A DNA stretch of 64,000 nucleotides from Myxococcus sp. RHSTA-1-4 (GTDB lineage: Bacteria; Myxococcota; Myxococcia; Myxococcales; Myxococcaceae). The stretch is from positions 186,001 through 250,000 of the forward strand of contig NZ_JAIQDG010000002.1 in the NCBI RefSeq assembly GCF_020037125.1, given 5' to 3'. The position numbers and the translations under genes are program-made. Below are positions 1-9,009 of this stretch, piece by piece. Each line of letters starts with the position of its first letter. The stretch's first letter is position 1. Below the pieces are notes generated by a model. The model was not told where the DNA came from. It saw nothing but the letters and a program-made list of their open reading frames with translations, and made no database searches.

Positions 1-92
1 GGGTTGCCCCCACCACCCGGCAGTGCCGAAGCTTCAGTCGCGAGAGGAGCGAGCTCCACCCGCGTGACACAGGAAGGGGTATCGGGCTCATG

Positions 93-956
93 TCACGGTT
101 GGGTCTGGACTGCGGGGATGGGAGGCTGCACGGCGGGCGCCGGCAGGGTGGACAGGAAGGTGAGGAACTCCTTCGCGATTCGGGCCTGACCGGCGGCGTT
201 GAGGTGGCCGCCGTCATCCGAGTACGCCGGTGACATGGCCGGCCACGTCTCTCCGTTCAGCTCGTAGGTCTCCGCCGTCCCGTCGGGCCCGGTGGACTCC
301 AGCGCCGCCAGGTCGAACAGCGGCGCCTTGCCGCCGTACGTCTTGCGCAGGAGCTGGTTGAACGTCTCGCGCTGCACGTTCTCGGTGATGCCCCACACCG
401 GCCGGCCGAGCAGCTCCTTCAGCCACGCCTTGGCGCCGCGCTGCACGGTGGTCAGCGGCACGGTGACGTGGACGAACGTGGTGCCCGGGTGGCGCGCCTG
501 CAGCCCGTCCATCATCGCGCGGTACTTCTCGAACAGCGCGCGGGCGTCCGTGGCGCCGTTGAAGTCGATGTAGCAGAACTTGAAGAAGGCCACGTCCGCC
601 CCCTTCGCCATGCCGCCGTCCACCAGCCGCTCGAAGTCCGCGATTTTCGACTCGGGCTTCTCGTTCTGTCCCACCATGGCGTGGGCGATGGTGCCGGGCG
701 CCACCGTCTCCGTGGGGGCCTTCACCTCCACGACGCGCACGGCCGGAGCCACCTGCTTGACGCCGTCGAGGATGTTCCCGCCCACCGACTGATGGCCGAA
801 GAAGATGCGCTGCTGGGGCAGCTTCTCCAGCGGCACGCCCGTGGCGGGCGTGGAGGGCGACGCGGCGTGCGCCGCCGCGCCGTGCACGGCCATGAGCATG
901 ATGGCCGGCAGCACCAGTGCGCTCATCCGCACGAGAAAGGTCCAGTCGAAGTGCAT
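93..956 (-). CDS. Secreted SGNH/GDSL-like hydrolase-fold protein
   Basis: The start is taken at the ATG at 956 because it is directly followed by a hydrophobic signal-peptide-like stretch ending AAAHA; a longer upstream frame exists but adds only low-complexity residues. The mature protein (about 287 aa in all) contains an early GHQSVGGN block and a late SDDGGHLNAAG block. These look like the oxyanion and catalytic Asp/His ends of an SGNH-hydrolase-like fold, although the usual GDSL serine block is not obvious. The middle is a mixed alpha/beta protein with no other motif I recognise. It is probably exported. It is transcribed away from the window edge with no operon partner in the first 90 bases. 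Function is inferred from fold-level motifs only and the substrate is unknown. Confidence 0.6.
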   Translation of the reverse strand: MHFDWTFLVRMSALVLPAIMLMAVHGAAAHAASPSTPATGVPLEKLPQQRIFFGHQSVGGNILDGVKQVAPAVRVVEVKAPTETVAPGTIAHAMVGQNEKPESKIADFERLVDGGMAKGADVAFFKFCYIDFNGATDARALFEKYRAMMDGLQARHPGTTFVHVTVPLTTVQRGAKAWLKELLGRPVWGITENVQRETFNQLLRKTYGGKAPLFDLAALESTGPDGTAETYELNGETWPAMSPAYSDDGGHLNAAGQARIAKEFLTFLSTLPAPAVQPPIPAVQTQP

Positions 957-1133
957 GCGAACTCTTAAACCCGACGCTCGCCAAGCGTCAAAGGCCCAAC
1001 GGTCCAGGATGCACGGTGGAGCTTGTAAGTGCTGGAAGTCCGGGTGTTGCGCGCTCCCGCCCACCTGTCTGGCAGCCCCCCGGGGGCTGGCCACGGGAGC
1101 TGACGTGACGGGGTGGGTCGCGACCCGGGGTGG

Positions 1134-3536
1134 TTACTCCGAGCGCAGGGAGATGGCGGGAGACACCCGGCTGGCGCGCAGCGCGGGCAGCCAGCTCGCC
1201 AGCAGTGACACCGCGGCCAGCGCCGCGGCCACGCCCAGGAAGACACCGGGCTCGCTGGCATCCACGCCGTACAGCAGCGAGGCCAGGAGCCGCGTGCAGC
1301 CGAGGGCGGCCAGCAGCCCCACGCCCACGCCCACCAGTGTCAGGCGCAGGCCCTGTCCCAGCACGAGACGCAGCACCTGGCGCGGGTGCGCGCCCAGCGC
1401 CAGCCGGATGCCCAGCTCGCGCGTGCGCTGGCCCACGCTGTACGCCATGACGCCGTAGACGCCCACGCCGGCCAGCACCACCGCCAGCAGGGCGAAGGCC
1501 GCCAACAGCCGCGCGGTGGCGGTGGGGCGGTGGAGCTGGCGGTCCACCCGGTCCGAGAAGGGCCCGAGGTCATAGACGGGCTGCTCCGCGTCCACCGCCT
1601 TCACCTCCTGGCGCACCGCGCTCGCCACGGCCGCCGCGGCGCCGCGGGTGTGCAAAAGCAGCGTCGCGGTGGCCACCGGCACCTGGGCCATGGGCAGGTA
1701 CGCCTCGGGCCGGGCGGGGACGGTGAGCCGGTCATGCCGCACGTCCGCCACCACGCCGACGATTTCGCGGAACGCCGAGTCCCCATTCCAGTCCAGCCTC
1801 AGCCGCCGGCCCAGGGCCTCGCCGCCGCCGAGGTAGGCGCGGACGAAGGCCTCGTTGACGATGATGACGGGCGCACCCTTCTCCTCGTCCTGGGGCCCGA
1901 AGGCGCGGCCCTGGCGCACGGCGATGCGCATGGCGCGGAAGTAGTCCGGGCTGGCCACGCGGTACTCGACGATGAGCCGCTCGCCGGGCTGGGCGGAGCC
2001 GCCCTCCAGGACGAAGTCCCCATTGGTGTTGCTGCCGCCCAGGGGCGCGTCGTTGACGAGGCCCACCGCCTCCACGCCGGGCAGCGCCCGCAGGCGGCCC
2101 TCCAGCTCCGAGAAGAAGGCCCGCCTGCGCGCCGCGTCCGGGTACTTCGAGGCGGGCAGGGACAGCCGCGCGGACAGCACGCCGTCCGTACCGAAGCCCG
2201 GGTCCACGGCCTGCACGTTGCGCAGCGTGCGCACCATGAGCACGGTGCCCACCAGCAGCACCAGGGCCAGGGCGAGCTGCACCATGACGAGCGCGTTGCG
2301 CAGCGGGTGGTGGGCTCGGGCGCCCACGGCGCTGCCGGACTGCTTGAGCAGGGGCAGCACGTCCATGCCCGAGGTGTGCAGCGCGGGCGCCAGCCCGAAC
2401 AGCAGCCCCGCGCCCACGGACAGCGCCACGCTGAAGGCCAGGGCCGGGCCGCTCAGCTCCACCGGCGTCAGCCGCAGCATGCTGGCGGGCAGCAGGGTGC
2501 GCACCAGCTCCAGTCCCCACAAGACGAGCAGCAGCCCCAGCGCGCCGCCGAAGACGGCCAGCAGCACGCTCTCCGCCAGGGCCTGCTGCATGCGCCGGCC
2601 CCGGCTGGCTCCCAGCGCCGCGCGGATGGCCCCGTCCCGCTGCCGCGCCAGCGCCCGCACCAACATCAGGTTGGCCACGTTGGCGCAGGCGATGAGCAGC
2701 ACGAAGGCCACCGCGCCCCACAGCGTCCACAGCAGGGGCCGCGTGTTGGAGGTGAGGTGCTCCTGCCACCGGCGCAACGTCACCCCGTCCGGCTTCTGGC
2801 CGGGCTCCGGGCGGGCAATGGCCGAGGCCACCCGCGTCAGGTCCTCGTGGGCCGCTTCCAGGGACGTCCCCGGGGCCAGCCGCCCCAGCACGTTCATGTA
2901 GTGGTTGCCGTGGGCTTGAGCATCCAACCAGTGGGGGACCCATACCTCCGGGTCATCGGAGAACTCCGGGAAGGAGAAGTCCTCGGGCAGCACGCCCACC
3001 ACGGTGTGGCTTCGCCCGTCCAGCACCACCGTCCGGCCCACCGCGTCCGCGGCGCCGCCGAGCGCCCGCTTCCAGAAGCCGTGGCTCACCACCACCACGG
3101 ACGAGGCGTTGCCGGGCTGCATGTCCTCGTCCGTGAAGTCGCGCCCCTGCGCGGGCCGCACGCCCAGCGTGCCGAAGAAGTCGGGGGTGACGCGCCCCGC
3201 GCGGACCCGCTCCGGCGAGTCCACGCCGGTGCGGTTGAGGTCCGCGCGCGACCAGGCCGCGAGCCGCGTGAAGCCCCGGGCATGCTCCCTCCAGCCCAGC
3301 AGCTCCGGAGGAGACACGGAGGCGGTGTCGATGCCGTCCTGCTTGCACCAGACGCGCACCAGCTCCCCGGCCTCCTGGAAGGGCAGGGGGCTCAGCAGCA
3401 TGGCGTGGATGGCGCTGAAGAGGACGGTGTTCGCCCCGATGGCCAGCGCGAGCGTGAGGCCGGCGGCCAACGTGAAGCCGGGCGTGCGCGTGAGGGTGCG
3501 CAGCGCGTAGCGGAAGTCCTGGCGGAGAGAATCCAT
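1134..3536 (-). CDS. FtsX/MacB-type ABC transporter permease (ADOP-like duplicated permease)
   Basis: About 800 aa. The start is placed at the ATG at 3536 (MDSLRQDFRYALRTL), the canonical beginning of this family; the frame extends 16 codons further upstream without support. Architecture: a short N-terminal tail, TM1, a MacB-type periplasmic core domain (about residues 45-260), three TM segments around 270-410, a second periplasmic core (about 430-650) and three C-terminal TM segments ending in a basic tail. This double MacB_PCD-FtsX arrangement is typical of the large permeases common in Acidobacteria and myxobacteria. Family members work with an ATPase partner in macrolide, lipoprotein or peptide efflux. 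No ATPase gene lies in this window, so the partner must be elsewhere and the substrate cannot be assigned. Confidence 0.9.
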   Translation of the reverse strand: MDSLRQDFRYALRTLTRTPGFTLAAGLTLALAIGANTVLFSAIHAMLLSPLPFQEAGELVRVWCKQDGIDTASVSPPELLGWREHARGFTRLAAWSRADLNRTGVDSPERVRAGRVTPDFFGTLGVRPAQGRDFTDEDMQPGNASSVVVVSHGFWKRALGGAADAVGRTVVLDGRSHTVVGVLPEDFSFPEFSDDPEVWVPHWLDAQAHGNHYMNVLGRLAPGTSLEAAHEDLTRVASAIARPEPGQKPDGVTLRRWQEHLTSNTRPLLWTLWGAVAFVLLIACANVANLMLVRALARQRDGAIRAALGASRGRRMQQALAESVLLAVFGGALGLLLVLWGLELVRTLLPASMLRLTPVELSGPALAFSVALSVGAGLLFGLAPALHTSGMDVLPLLKQSGSAVGARAHHPLRNALVMVQLALALVLLVGTVLMVRTLRNVQAVDPGFGTDGVLSARLSLPASKYPDAARRRAFFSELEGRLRALPGVEAVGLVNDAPLGGSNTNGDFVLEGGSAQPGERLIVEYRVASPDYFRAMRIAVRQGRAFGPQDEEKGAPVIIVNEAFVRAYLGGGEALGRRLRLDWNGDSAFREIVGVVADVRHDRLTVPARPEAYLPMAQVPVATATLLLHTRGAAAAVASAVRQEVKAVDAEQPVYDLGPFSDRVDRQLHRPTATARLLAAFALLAVVLAGVGVYGVMAYSVGQRTRELGIRLALGAHPRQVLRLVLGQGLRLTLVGVGVGLLAALGCTRLLASLLYGVDASEPGVFLGVAAALAAVSLLASWLPALRASRVSPAISLRSE

Positions 3537-3763
3537 GGGCCCGTGCACAGAGCGAAGGACATGCCAGCCCCGGCCCCGGGGCAACCCCCCGGCATTGCGT
3601 GGGAGGGCTGCCCGTCAGGCCCGGGCCGCTGCACGGAAGCGGGATGTCGTGTCCCGGAAACGGACATCGGGGCGCCCGAATCGCGGGAGTCCCGGACCGT
3701 TGCCGCCGGGCGGCGGGCACGCGGGGAGTGTGTCCCCGAGTCCGCCGCCCGTGGCGCCCGGCG

Positions 3764-4444
3764 TCAGTTCACGTTCCAGCGCGCGGCAATCTCCTCGCAC
3801 GCCAGCTTCACGTCGTTCATCCGGCGCTGCCGGGCGCGGGGCGCGAAGTGCAGCCGGCCGGCGAACACGTCGAAGACGCCCACGAGGCGCGGGTCCACGG
3901 GGCCGCGCTGCTCCAGCCGCTGCTCGGCGTAGTTCAGGAGCACGGTGGCGATGTACTGCCCGGCGCGCTCGTCCAGCGGCGTGTGCTTGGAGAAGTAGAG
4001 CTTCAGCAGGCCGGAGCGCATCTGGCCCTGCGCATCCACGCTGCGCAGCAGGACTTCCGGCCGCACGCTGATGGCGACGCCGGACAGCTCCAGCGGCGGC
4101 AGCTCCTCGTTCACCGGGCTGGCGATGGCGTGGGCGGCGAGCCCGTCCACGGAGACGAGGCAGCGCTGCAGGGCCTCGGCGCACAGCGCGAGGCGGTGGG
4201 CGTCGAAGTCCGACTCGGGCGCGGCGTTCAGAAGGCGGCGCTGGTGGTAGCGGAGGATGACCTCGTCGCGGCCCTCGCAGAGGAACTCGACGATGGCCTG
4301 GGCGGCGGCGGGGTAGCGCAGGTACTGCGGGTCCACCGGGTGCTTCTGGCCGTGGATGATGCGCTTGCGCAGCGAGGGCGTCGCGGTGAGGTACTGGCCC
4401 AGCTTGTTGACGGAGACGCGCGGGTTCTCACGAGTGGCGGTCAT
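3764..4444 (-). CDS. Conserved protein of unknown function, possibly nuclease-fold
   Basis: 226 aa, starting at the ATG at 4444, which has a good AGGAAGG ribosome site about 6 bases upstream; a longer frame to 4789 is rejected for lack of one. No signal peptide or membrane segment. The C-terminal half has a pattern of the form RPEVLLR, then GLLKLYFSK, followed by ERAGQYIATVLLNYAE and a VDVFAGR block. This recalls soluble proteins with a degenerate PD-(D/E)XK-like core, where the conserved Lys sits in a KLYFSK-type strand, but no complete catalytic triad is visible. It stands alone and is divergent from the hpd operon. Treat the function as unknown. Confidence 0.7.
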   Translation of the reverse strand: MTATRENPRVSVNKLGQYLTATPSLRKRIIHGQKHPVDPQYLRYPAAAQAIVEFLCEGRDEVILRYHQRRLLNAAPESDFDAHRLALCAEALQRCLVSVDGLAAHAIASPVNEELPPLELSGVAISVRPEVLLRSVDAQGQMRSGLLKLYFSKHTPLDERAGQYIATVLLNYAEQRLEQRGPVDPRLVGVFDVFAGRLHFAPRARQRRMNDVKLACEEIAARWNVN

Positions 4445-4812
4445 GGCGGCCTTCCTTTCCGACTGCGTTGATGAAAGGAGACTACCGGAGGGGTCTGACA
4501 TTCCCTCGGCCGGCCGCCCGCCCGGACGGGCCACACGGCTTCCTCCTTCCAGGGTAGGAATGCGCCCCGGTGGACCCTTCGTGATGGGTCCAATTCCGGG
4601 GAAATTTTCCAGCCACGGACGGTCTGCCGCATGGAGCTTTTGGCGCATCGCATTGTGCGTGGGACTGACAGTCTCTGCCTGCCCTTTGTACTTTTCCCGG
4701 CAGGGGCCGATCCCTACCTTTCGCGCCGAAGGTGGCCCCCCACGTGGGGGCTCCAAGGTTCCGGGCGCGGACGGGAAGCCGCGCCTCACGCGCGATACGA
4801 GGAGGCGGTGCC
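4445..4812. other. Divergent intergenic region upstream of hpd
   Basis: A 368-base gap between the unknown minus-strand gene and hpd. It must hold both promoters. Apart from one perfect 7-bp inverted repeat (listed separately) and an AT-richer patch around 4600-4620, I see no clear -35/-10 pair and no small gene. The last 15 bases hold the strong GAGGAGGCGG ribosome site of hpd. Confidence 0.6.
4571..4592. promoter_or_regulatory. Candidate operator: TGGACCC-N8-GGGTCCA inverted repeat
   Basis: Perfect 7-bp arms separated by 8 bp, 221 bp upstream of the hpd start. The symmetry and spacing suit binding of a dimeric regulator to DNA better than an RNA terminator, as no T-run follows. No regulator gene is adjacent, so the binding protein is unknown. 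Confidence 0.3.
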
Positions 4813-5883
4813 ATGGCGGATGTTGAGAACCCTCTTGGGCTGAACGGCTTCGAGTTCGTGGAGTTCACGAGTCCCGCTCCCGAGGTGATGGTGAAGCTGG
4901 TGGAGCGGCTCGGCTTCGTCGCGTACTCCAAGCATCCGACGAAGCAGCTCGTCCGCTACAAGCAGGGCGACATCAACCTGCTCATCAACCAGGAGCCCAC
5001 GGGCCAGGCGGCCGAGTTCCGGGCGGCCCACGGCCCCTCGGCCAGCGGCATGGCCTTCCGCGTGGACAACGCCCGGCGGGCGTACGAGCTGGCCCTGGAG
5101 CGTGGCGCCCGCGCCGCGGACCCGTCGCGGGGCGCGCTGGGTGACGGCTCCTATGTGCTGGAGGGCATCGGCGGCAGCCTGCTGTATCTCGTGGACCGCT
5201 GGGGCGCGAAGGGCTCGCTCTATGACTCCTGGTCGAAGTTCCCGGGCGCCGACGAGGCCGAGGCGAAGAACAGCGTGGGCCTGGAGATGCTGGACCACCT
5301 CACGCACAACGTGCGCCGCGGCCAGATGCGGACCTGGTCGGCGTTCTACAGCCGCATCTTCGGCTTCACCGAGCAGAAGTACTTCGACATCAAGGGCCAG
5401 GCGACGGGCCTGTTCAGCCAGGCGATGATTGCCCCGGACAAGGCCATCCGCATCCCGCTGAACGAGAGCCAGGACGACAAGTCGCAGATCGAGGAGTTCA
5501 TCCGCCAGTACAACGGCGAGGGCATCCAGCACCTGGCGCTCACCACGCGGGACATCTACGGCACCGTGGAGAAGCTGCGCGCGCGGGGCGTGGTGCTGCA
5601 GGACACCATCGAGACCTATTACGACCTGGTCGACAAGCGCATCCCGGACCACGGCGAGGACCTGGCGCGGATGAAGAAGAACCGCATCCTCATCGACGGC
5701 AGCAAGGAGGAGGGCCTCCTGCTGCAGATCTTCACCGAGAACCTCTTCGGGCCCATCTTCTTCGAGATCATCCAGCGCAAGGGCAACGACGGGTTCGGTA
5801 ACGGAAACTTCCAGGCCCTGTTCGAGTCCATCGAGCTCGACCAGATCCGCCGCGGTGTGATCAAGGTCGACCCGGCCCGGTAG
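4813..5883 (+). CDS. hpd: 4-hydroxyphenylpyruvate dioxygenase
   Basis: 356 aa. Converts 4-hydroxyphenylpyruvate plus O2 to homogentisate and CO2, the second step of tyrosine degradation, in the cytoplasm. The fold is two glyoxalase/VOC halves. The three Fe(II) ligands are visible: His162 (in LDHLTHNV), His240 (GIQHLALTT) and Glu318 (IFFEIIQRKG). The C-terminal gating helix region with GFGNGNFQALFESIE is also present. Length fits the bacterial enzyme. The ATG at 4813 is preceded by a strong GAGGAGG site; an upstream in-frame start at 4732 is not needed. It is followed after 36 bases by hmgA, the enzyme that uses its product, so the two form an operon. Confidence 0.97.
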   Translation: MADVENPLGLNGFEFVEFTSPAPEVMVKLVERLGFVAYSKHPTKQLVRYKQGDINLLINQEPTGQAAEFRAAHGPSASGMAFRVDNARRAYELALERGARAADPSRGALGDGSYVLEGIGGSLLYLVDRWGAKGSLYDSWSKFPGADEAEAKNSVGLEMLDHLTHNVRRGQMRTWSAFYSRIFGFTEQKYFDIKGQATGLFSQAMIAPDKAIRIPLNESQDDKSQIEEFIRQYNGEGIQHLALTTRDIYGTVEKLRARGVVLQDTIETYYDLVDKRIPDHGEDLARMKKNRILIDGSKEEGLLLQIFTENLFGPIFFEIIQRKGNDGFGNGNFQALFESIELDQIRRGVIKVDPAR

Positions 5884-5919
5884 GCTGTTCTCGGCACGGC
5901 GGACGCGGAGGAGACACTG

Positions 5920-7224
5920 GTGACCACTCTCAAGACAGCGCCTGGCGGTTATCTCACCGGCTTCGGCAACGAGTTCGCGACGGAGGCCGTGCCCGGCGCG
6001 CTGCCCGAGGGGCAGAACTCACCGCAGCGGGCGCCCTTCGGGCTCTACGCGGAGCAGCTCTCGGGCAGCGCCTTCACGGCGCCGCGCCGGGAGAACAAGC
6101 GCTCCTGGCTCTACCGCATCCGGCCGAGCGCCAACCACCCGCCGTACCAGCCGCATCCGCAGGGCCAGCTCCGCGGCGGGCCCTTCGACGAGGTGCCCGC
6201 CTCGCCCAACCGGCTGCGCTGGAATCCGCAGCCGCTTCCGGCCGGGCCGACGGACTTCGTGGAGGGGCTGCTCACCTACGCCGGCAACGGCGACCCGGGG
6301 CTGGGGGCGGGCATCAGCATCCACCTGTACCTCGCCAACCGGTCCATGACGGACAAGGTGTTCTGGAACGCGGACGGCGAGCTGCTCATCCTTCCTCAGG
6401 CGGGGCGGCTGCGCCTCGTCACGGAGATGGGCGTGCTGGACCTCGCGCCGGGCGAGGTGGGCGTGGTGCCGCGCGGCGTGCGCTTCCGCGCCGAGCTGCT
6501 GGACGGCACCGCGTCCGGCTACGTCTGTGAGAACCACGGCGCCTTCTTCCGCCTGCCGGACCTGGGGCCCATCGGCGCGAACGGGCTGGCCAATCCCCGA
6601 GACTTCCTGACGCCCGTCGCGGCGTACGAGGACGTGGACCGGCCGACGCTGGTGGTGCAGAAGTTCCAGGGCCGGCTGTGGGCCGCGCAGTTCGACCACT
6701 CGCCGCTGGACGTGGTCGCGTGGCACGGCAACCTCGCCCCGTACAAGTACGACCTGGCGCGGTTCAACACCATCGGCACGGTGAGCTACGACCACCCGGA
6801 CCCGTCCATCTTCACGGTGCTCACGTCGCCCAGTGAGATTCCGGGCACGGCCAACTGCGACTTCGTCATCTTCCCGCCGCGCTGGATGGTGGCCGAGCAC
6901 ACCTTCCGGCCGCCCTGGTTCCACCGCAACGTGATGAGCGAGTTCATGGGGCTGGTGCACGGCGTCTACGACGCCAAGGCCGGCGGCTTCGCTCCGGGCG
7001 GGGCGTCGCTGCACAACTGCATGAGCGGCCACGGCCCCGACCAGGCGAGCTACGACCAGGCGATTCGCGCGGACCTGAAGCCGCACAAAATCAAGGACAC
7101 CCTGGCCTTCATGTTCGAGTCCCGCTGGGTCATCCGGCCCACGCGCTTCGCCATGGAGACGCCGGCGCTCCAGTCGGACTACGACCACTGCTGGACCGGC
7201 TTCGAGAAGGCGAAGCTGCCCTGA
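5920..7224 (+). CDS. hmgA: Homogentisate 1,2-dioxygenase
   Basis: 434 aa with a GTG start preceded by GGAGGAG. Opens the homogentisate ring to maleylacetoacetate using Fe(II). The iron ligands His335 and Glu341 (in FHRNVMSEF) and His371 (in MSGHGPD) are all present and fall at the same numbers as in the human enzyme. The N-terminal [14 protein letters not shown] block is the family signature. It lies between hpd and the Rieske gene in the same orientation with short gaps. The next pathway enzymes (maleylacetoacetate isomerase and fumarylacetoacetase) are not in the operon; the GST at the far right of the window is a remote candidate isomerase only by superfamily. Confidence 0.97.
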   Translation: MTTLKTAPGGYLTGFGNEFATEAVPGALPEGQNSPQRAPFGLYAEQLSGSAFTAPRRENKRSWLYRIRPSANHPPYQPHPQGQLRGGPFDEVPASPNRLRWNPQPLPAGPTDFVEGLLTYAGNGDPGLGAGISIHLYLANRSMTDKVFWNADGELLILPQAGRLRLVTEMGVLDLAPGEVGVVPRGVRFRAELLDGTASGYVCENHGAFFRLPDLGPIGANGLANPRDFLTPVAAYEDVDRPTLVVQKFQGRLWAAQFDHSPLDVVAWHGNLAPYKYDLARFNTIGTVSYDHPDPSIFTVLTSPSEIPGTANCDFVIFPPRWMVAEHTFRPPWFHRNVMSEFMGLVHGVYDAKAGGFAPGGASLHNCMSGHGPDQASYDQAIRADLKPHKIKDTLAFMFESRWVIRPTRFAMETPALQSDYDHCWTGFEKAKLP

Positions 7225-7233
7225 GGCACGCGC

Positions 7234-7617
7234 TTGAGTGACAGTGACGGAGCACGTCCGACGCGGGCGCGGCTCACGGAGACGCCGCCGAACGTGAAGC
7301 TCCTTCCGTTGGCGGCGCTCCAGGACCCTGGTGCGCGCAACCTCGTGCTGCAGATTGGCGACGCGTACTTCCACGGCTTCCTGGTGCGCACGGGGGACGA
7401 GGTCCACGGCTACGTGGACCGGTGCCCCCATGCCGGGCTGCCGCTGGCGCAGAAGCTGGACGACTACCTGACGCCGGACAGGCGCCTCATCGCCTGCTCC
7501 TGGCATGGGGCGCTGTTCCAGCCGCGCGATGGGCTCTGCGTCGGCGGCCCCTGCGCGGGTGCCCGCCTCACCCCCTGGCCCGTGAAGGTCGAAGGGGGCA
7601 TGGTCATCACCGCCTGA
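7234..7617 (+). CDS. Rieske [2Fe-2S] ferredoxin-like protein
   Basis: 127 aa, apparently starting at TTG at 7234, 9 bases after the hmgA stop. Both halves of the Rieske cluster-binding motif are present: CPHAGL around residue 68 and CSWHGALF around residue 90 (C-x-H ... C-x2-H). There is no transmembrane anchor and no catalytic oxygenase domain, so it is a small soluble electron carrier or a regulatory/assembly factor. Its place in the tyrosine-degradation operon suggests it supports iron-dependent ring cleavage or a further hydroxylation step, but neither hpd nor hmgA is known to need a ferredoxin. Its role here is inference. Confidence 0.85.
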   Translation: MSDSDGARPTRARLTETPPNVKLLPLAALQDPGARNLVLQIGDAYFHGFLVRTGDEVHGYVDRCPHAGLPLAQKLDDYLTPDRRLIACSWHGALFQPRDGLCVGGPCAGARLTPWPVKVEGGMVITA

Positions 7618-7692
7618 TTCAAGGTGGGCCGCGGGAGGGGAGTGCACACTCCCGGCCCATCCGCCGCCTCACCCCGGGCGCGCGGCTGACGC

Positions 7693-7819
7693 GGAATGGA
7701 GGTTCCATTCCGGCTCCGGCCGGCCCGGCCCGGGGCGACTGCCGCGCGGAATGGAGGTTCCGTTCCGGCCAACCCGGCTCCGGCTCGGGGTGGCTGCCGC
7801 AGAATGGAGGTTTCGTTCC
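7693..7819. repeat. Three palindromic repeats, same core as the 61.5-62.2 kb array
   Basis: Three copies of a 19-bp palindromic element start at 7693, 7748 and 7801 (53-55 bp apart). The first is GGAATGGAGGTTCCATTCC, with perfect 8-bp arms and a 3-base loop. The second has one change giving a G-T pair in the plus-strand stem. The third (AGAATGGAGGTTTCGTTCC) has two G-T pairs and one mismatch. The spacers are related to each other (CTCCGGC and CTGCCGC blocks). The cluster sits between the ends of two convergent genes, so one role could be a transcription stop or mRNA 3' end. No T-run follows. Confidence 0.85.
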
Positions 7820-7823
7820 CGCT

Positions 7824-8399
7824 CTACCTGGGCACCTCGGCCCAGAAGAAGCCTCGGAGGTCTCCGGGCGCGAAGCCCACGGCGGCGTCCGTCGGATAGC
7901 CGTCCTTCAGCGCCTGGGCAACCTCGGGCGAGAGGGCCTCGCGTGCTCCGTGACACGAGGTGCACAGGGGCGCGGTGGGAATTGGCTTGAGCACGCCCAC
8001 GCGGTCCCCGAGGTCCACCACCACGGGCTTCACGTCGGCGGCCTTCGCGCCCGCGGCGGCGGAGACGAACGGAGCCACCCAGGCGCGGGGGGCGTTCTTC
8101 GGGTTGCGCAGCTTGTGGCTGGTCCGCCCCACCTCGATGCTTCGCTCGTGGGCGACCGAGGCGGTGAGCGGCTGGGCCTCATCCCGACAGACCGTCACCG
8201 CGGCGGCGGGCCCTCCGCGCTCGAGCTCCGCCGTCAGCCGTTTGAAGAGGCGCTGCTGCACCTCCGTCATCGTCGCCTCGGCGGCGGCGACGCGGGGCGC
8301 GACGTCCGGGGGCACCGGCTCCAGGACGCGGTGCCTGGGCGCGCTCGAACACCCGCCCAGGACCAGCGCCACGCCCCACGCCATGACTTGCAGCCTCAT
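7824..8399 (-). CDS. DUF3365 (Tll0287-like) c-type heme-binding lipoprotein
   Basis: 191 aa. A lipobox (VLGGC, Cys about residue 17) follows a short hydrophobic signal, so it is probably an outer- or inner-membrane lipoprotein facing the periplasm. Family features: the AVTVCRDEA helix, the GRTSHKLRNPKNAPRAW block and a single c-type heme motif CTSCH near residue 147. Such proteins are proposed heme-based redox or gas sensors and often occur alone or fused to kinases. It ends 5 bases from the palindromic repeats and is followed downstream by no minus-strand gene. The heme attachment motif makes the family assignment firm; the physiological role is not known. Confidence 0.88.
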   Translation of the reverse strand: MRLQVMAWGVALVLGGCSSAPRHRVLEPVPPDVAPRVAAAEATMTEVQQRLFKRLTAELERGGPAAAVTVCRDEAQPLTASVAHERSIEVGRTSHKLRNPKNAPRAWVAPFVSAAAGAKAADVKPVVVDLGDRVGVLKPIPTAPLCTSCHGAREALSPEVAQALKDGYPTDAAVGFAPGDLRGFFWAEVPR

Positions 8400-8439
8400 A
8401 TGCGGTTCCTCCGGGAGGTGCCGACTCGCGGTGCCCCCA

Positions 8440-8817
8440 TCATCGCGTCCCGCCCTGCGCGGAGACGGCCTCCAGCCTCCGCCGGACCTCCGCCATGTCG
8501 AGCCCCCTCGCCCGGCGGAGCAGCTCCTCCAGCGCGGCCTCGGGCATGGCGCCCGCCTGCTGGATGAGCAGGAGTCCGTCGCGGAAGACGCTCAGCGTGG
8601 GCATCGCCTGGACGCCGAGTGCGCTCGCCAGCCGGGGCTGCTCGTCGACGTCAATCTTCCCGAAGGTGATGTCCGGATTCTTTGCCGCCACGCGCTCGAA
8701 GACGGGGGCGAAGAATCGGCAGGGGGCGCACCACCGGGCCCACCAGTCGATGACGACAATCCCCGGTTGGTCCACCGCCTTGTCGAAGGAGTCCGGGTCC
8801 AAGGTCATGACAGCCAT
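8440..8817 (-). CDS. trxA: Thioredoxin
   Basis: 125 aa, start ATG at 8817 with a GGGAGGA site upstream; a longer frame to 8994 is not credible. The active site WCAPC (about residue 29-33, in WWARWCAPCRFF) and the cis-Pro block (AMPTLSVFRDG) are intact. Relative to standard thioredoxin (about 108 aa) it carries about 20 extra C-terminal residues (AEVRRRLEAV). It is cytoplasmic, with no signal peptide, and acts as a general disulfide reductase. It lies 40 bases upstream of the heme lipoprotein on the same strand and may be cotranscribed with it. It is one of several thioredoxins expected in such a genome, so the symbol is by family only. Confidence 0.88.
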   Translation of the reverse strand: MAVMTLDPDSFDKAVDQPGIVVIDWWARWCAPCRFFAPVFERVAAKNPDITFGKIDVDEQPRLASALGVQAMPTLSVFRDGLLLIQQAGAMPEAALEELLRRARGLDMAEVRRRLEAVSAQGGTR

Positions 8818-9009
8818 GTGTGTCCTCCCGGGGAGCCGGACCGCGCCGGCCTCCCGTTGGGATAGAGCCAGGACGGCCGCCGGAGGATTCACCTGGCTGT
8901 TATTCTTGACCCGCCGTGCGCCCGGACCCGGCCGCCTGGCGCCACCGCCGTGGCGGGCCGGGCCGTGGACTCCACGAGCGACTTCTGCTCCCACACCCGG
9001 CGCCGCCGC

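Noticed and set aside
1386..3932. An 848-codon open frame on the plus strand
   Set aside because: It lies antisense to the FtsX-type permease, has no domain and has the biased composition of a shadow frame.
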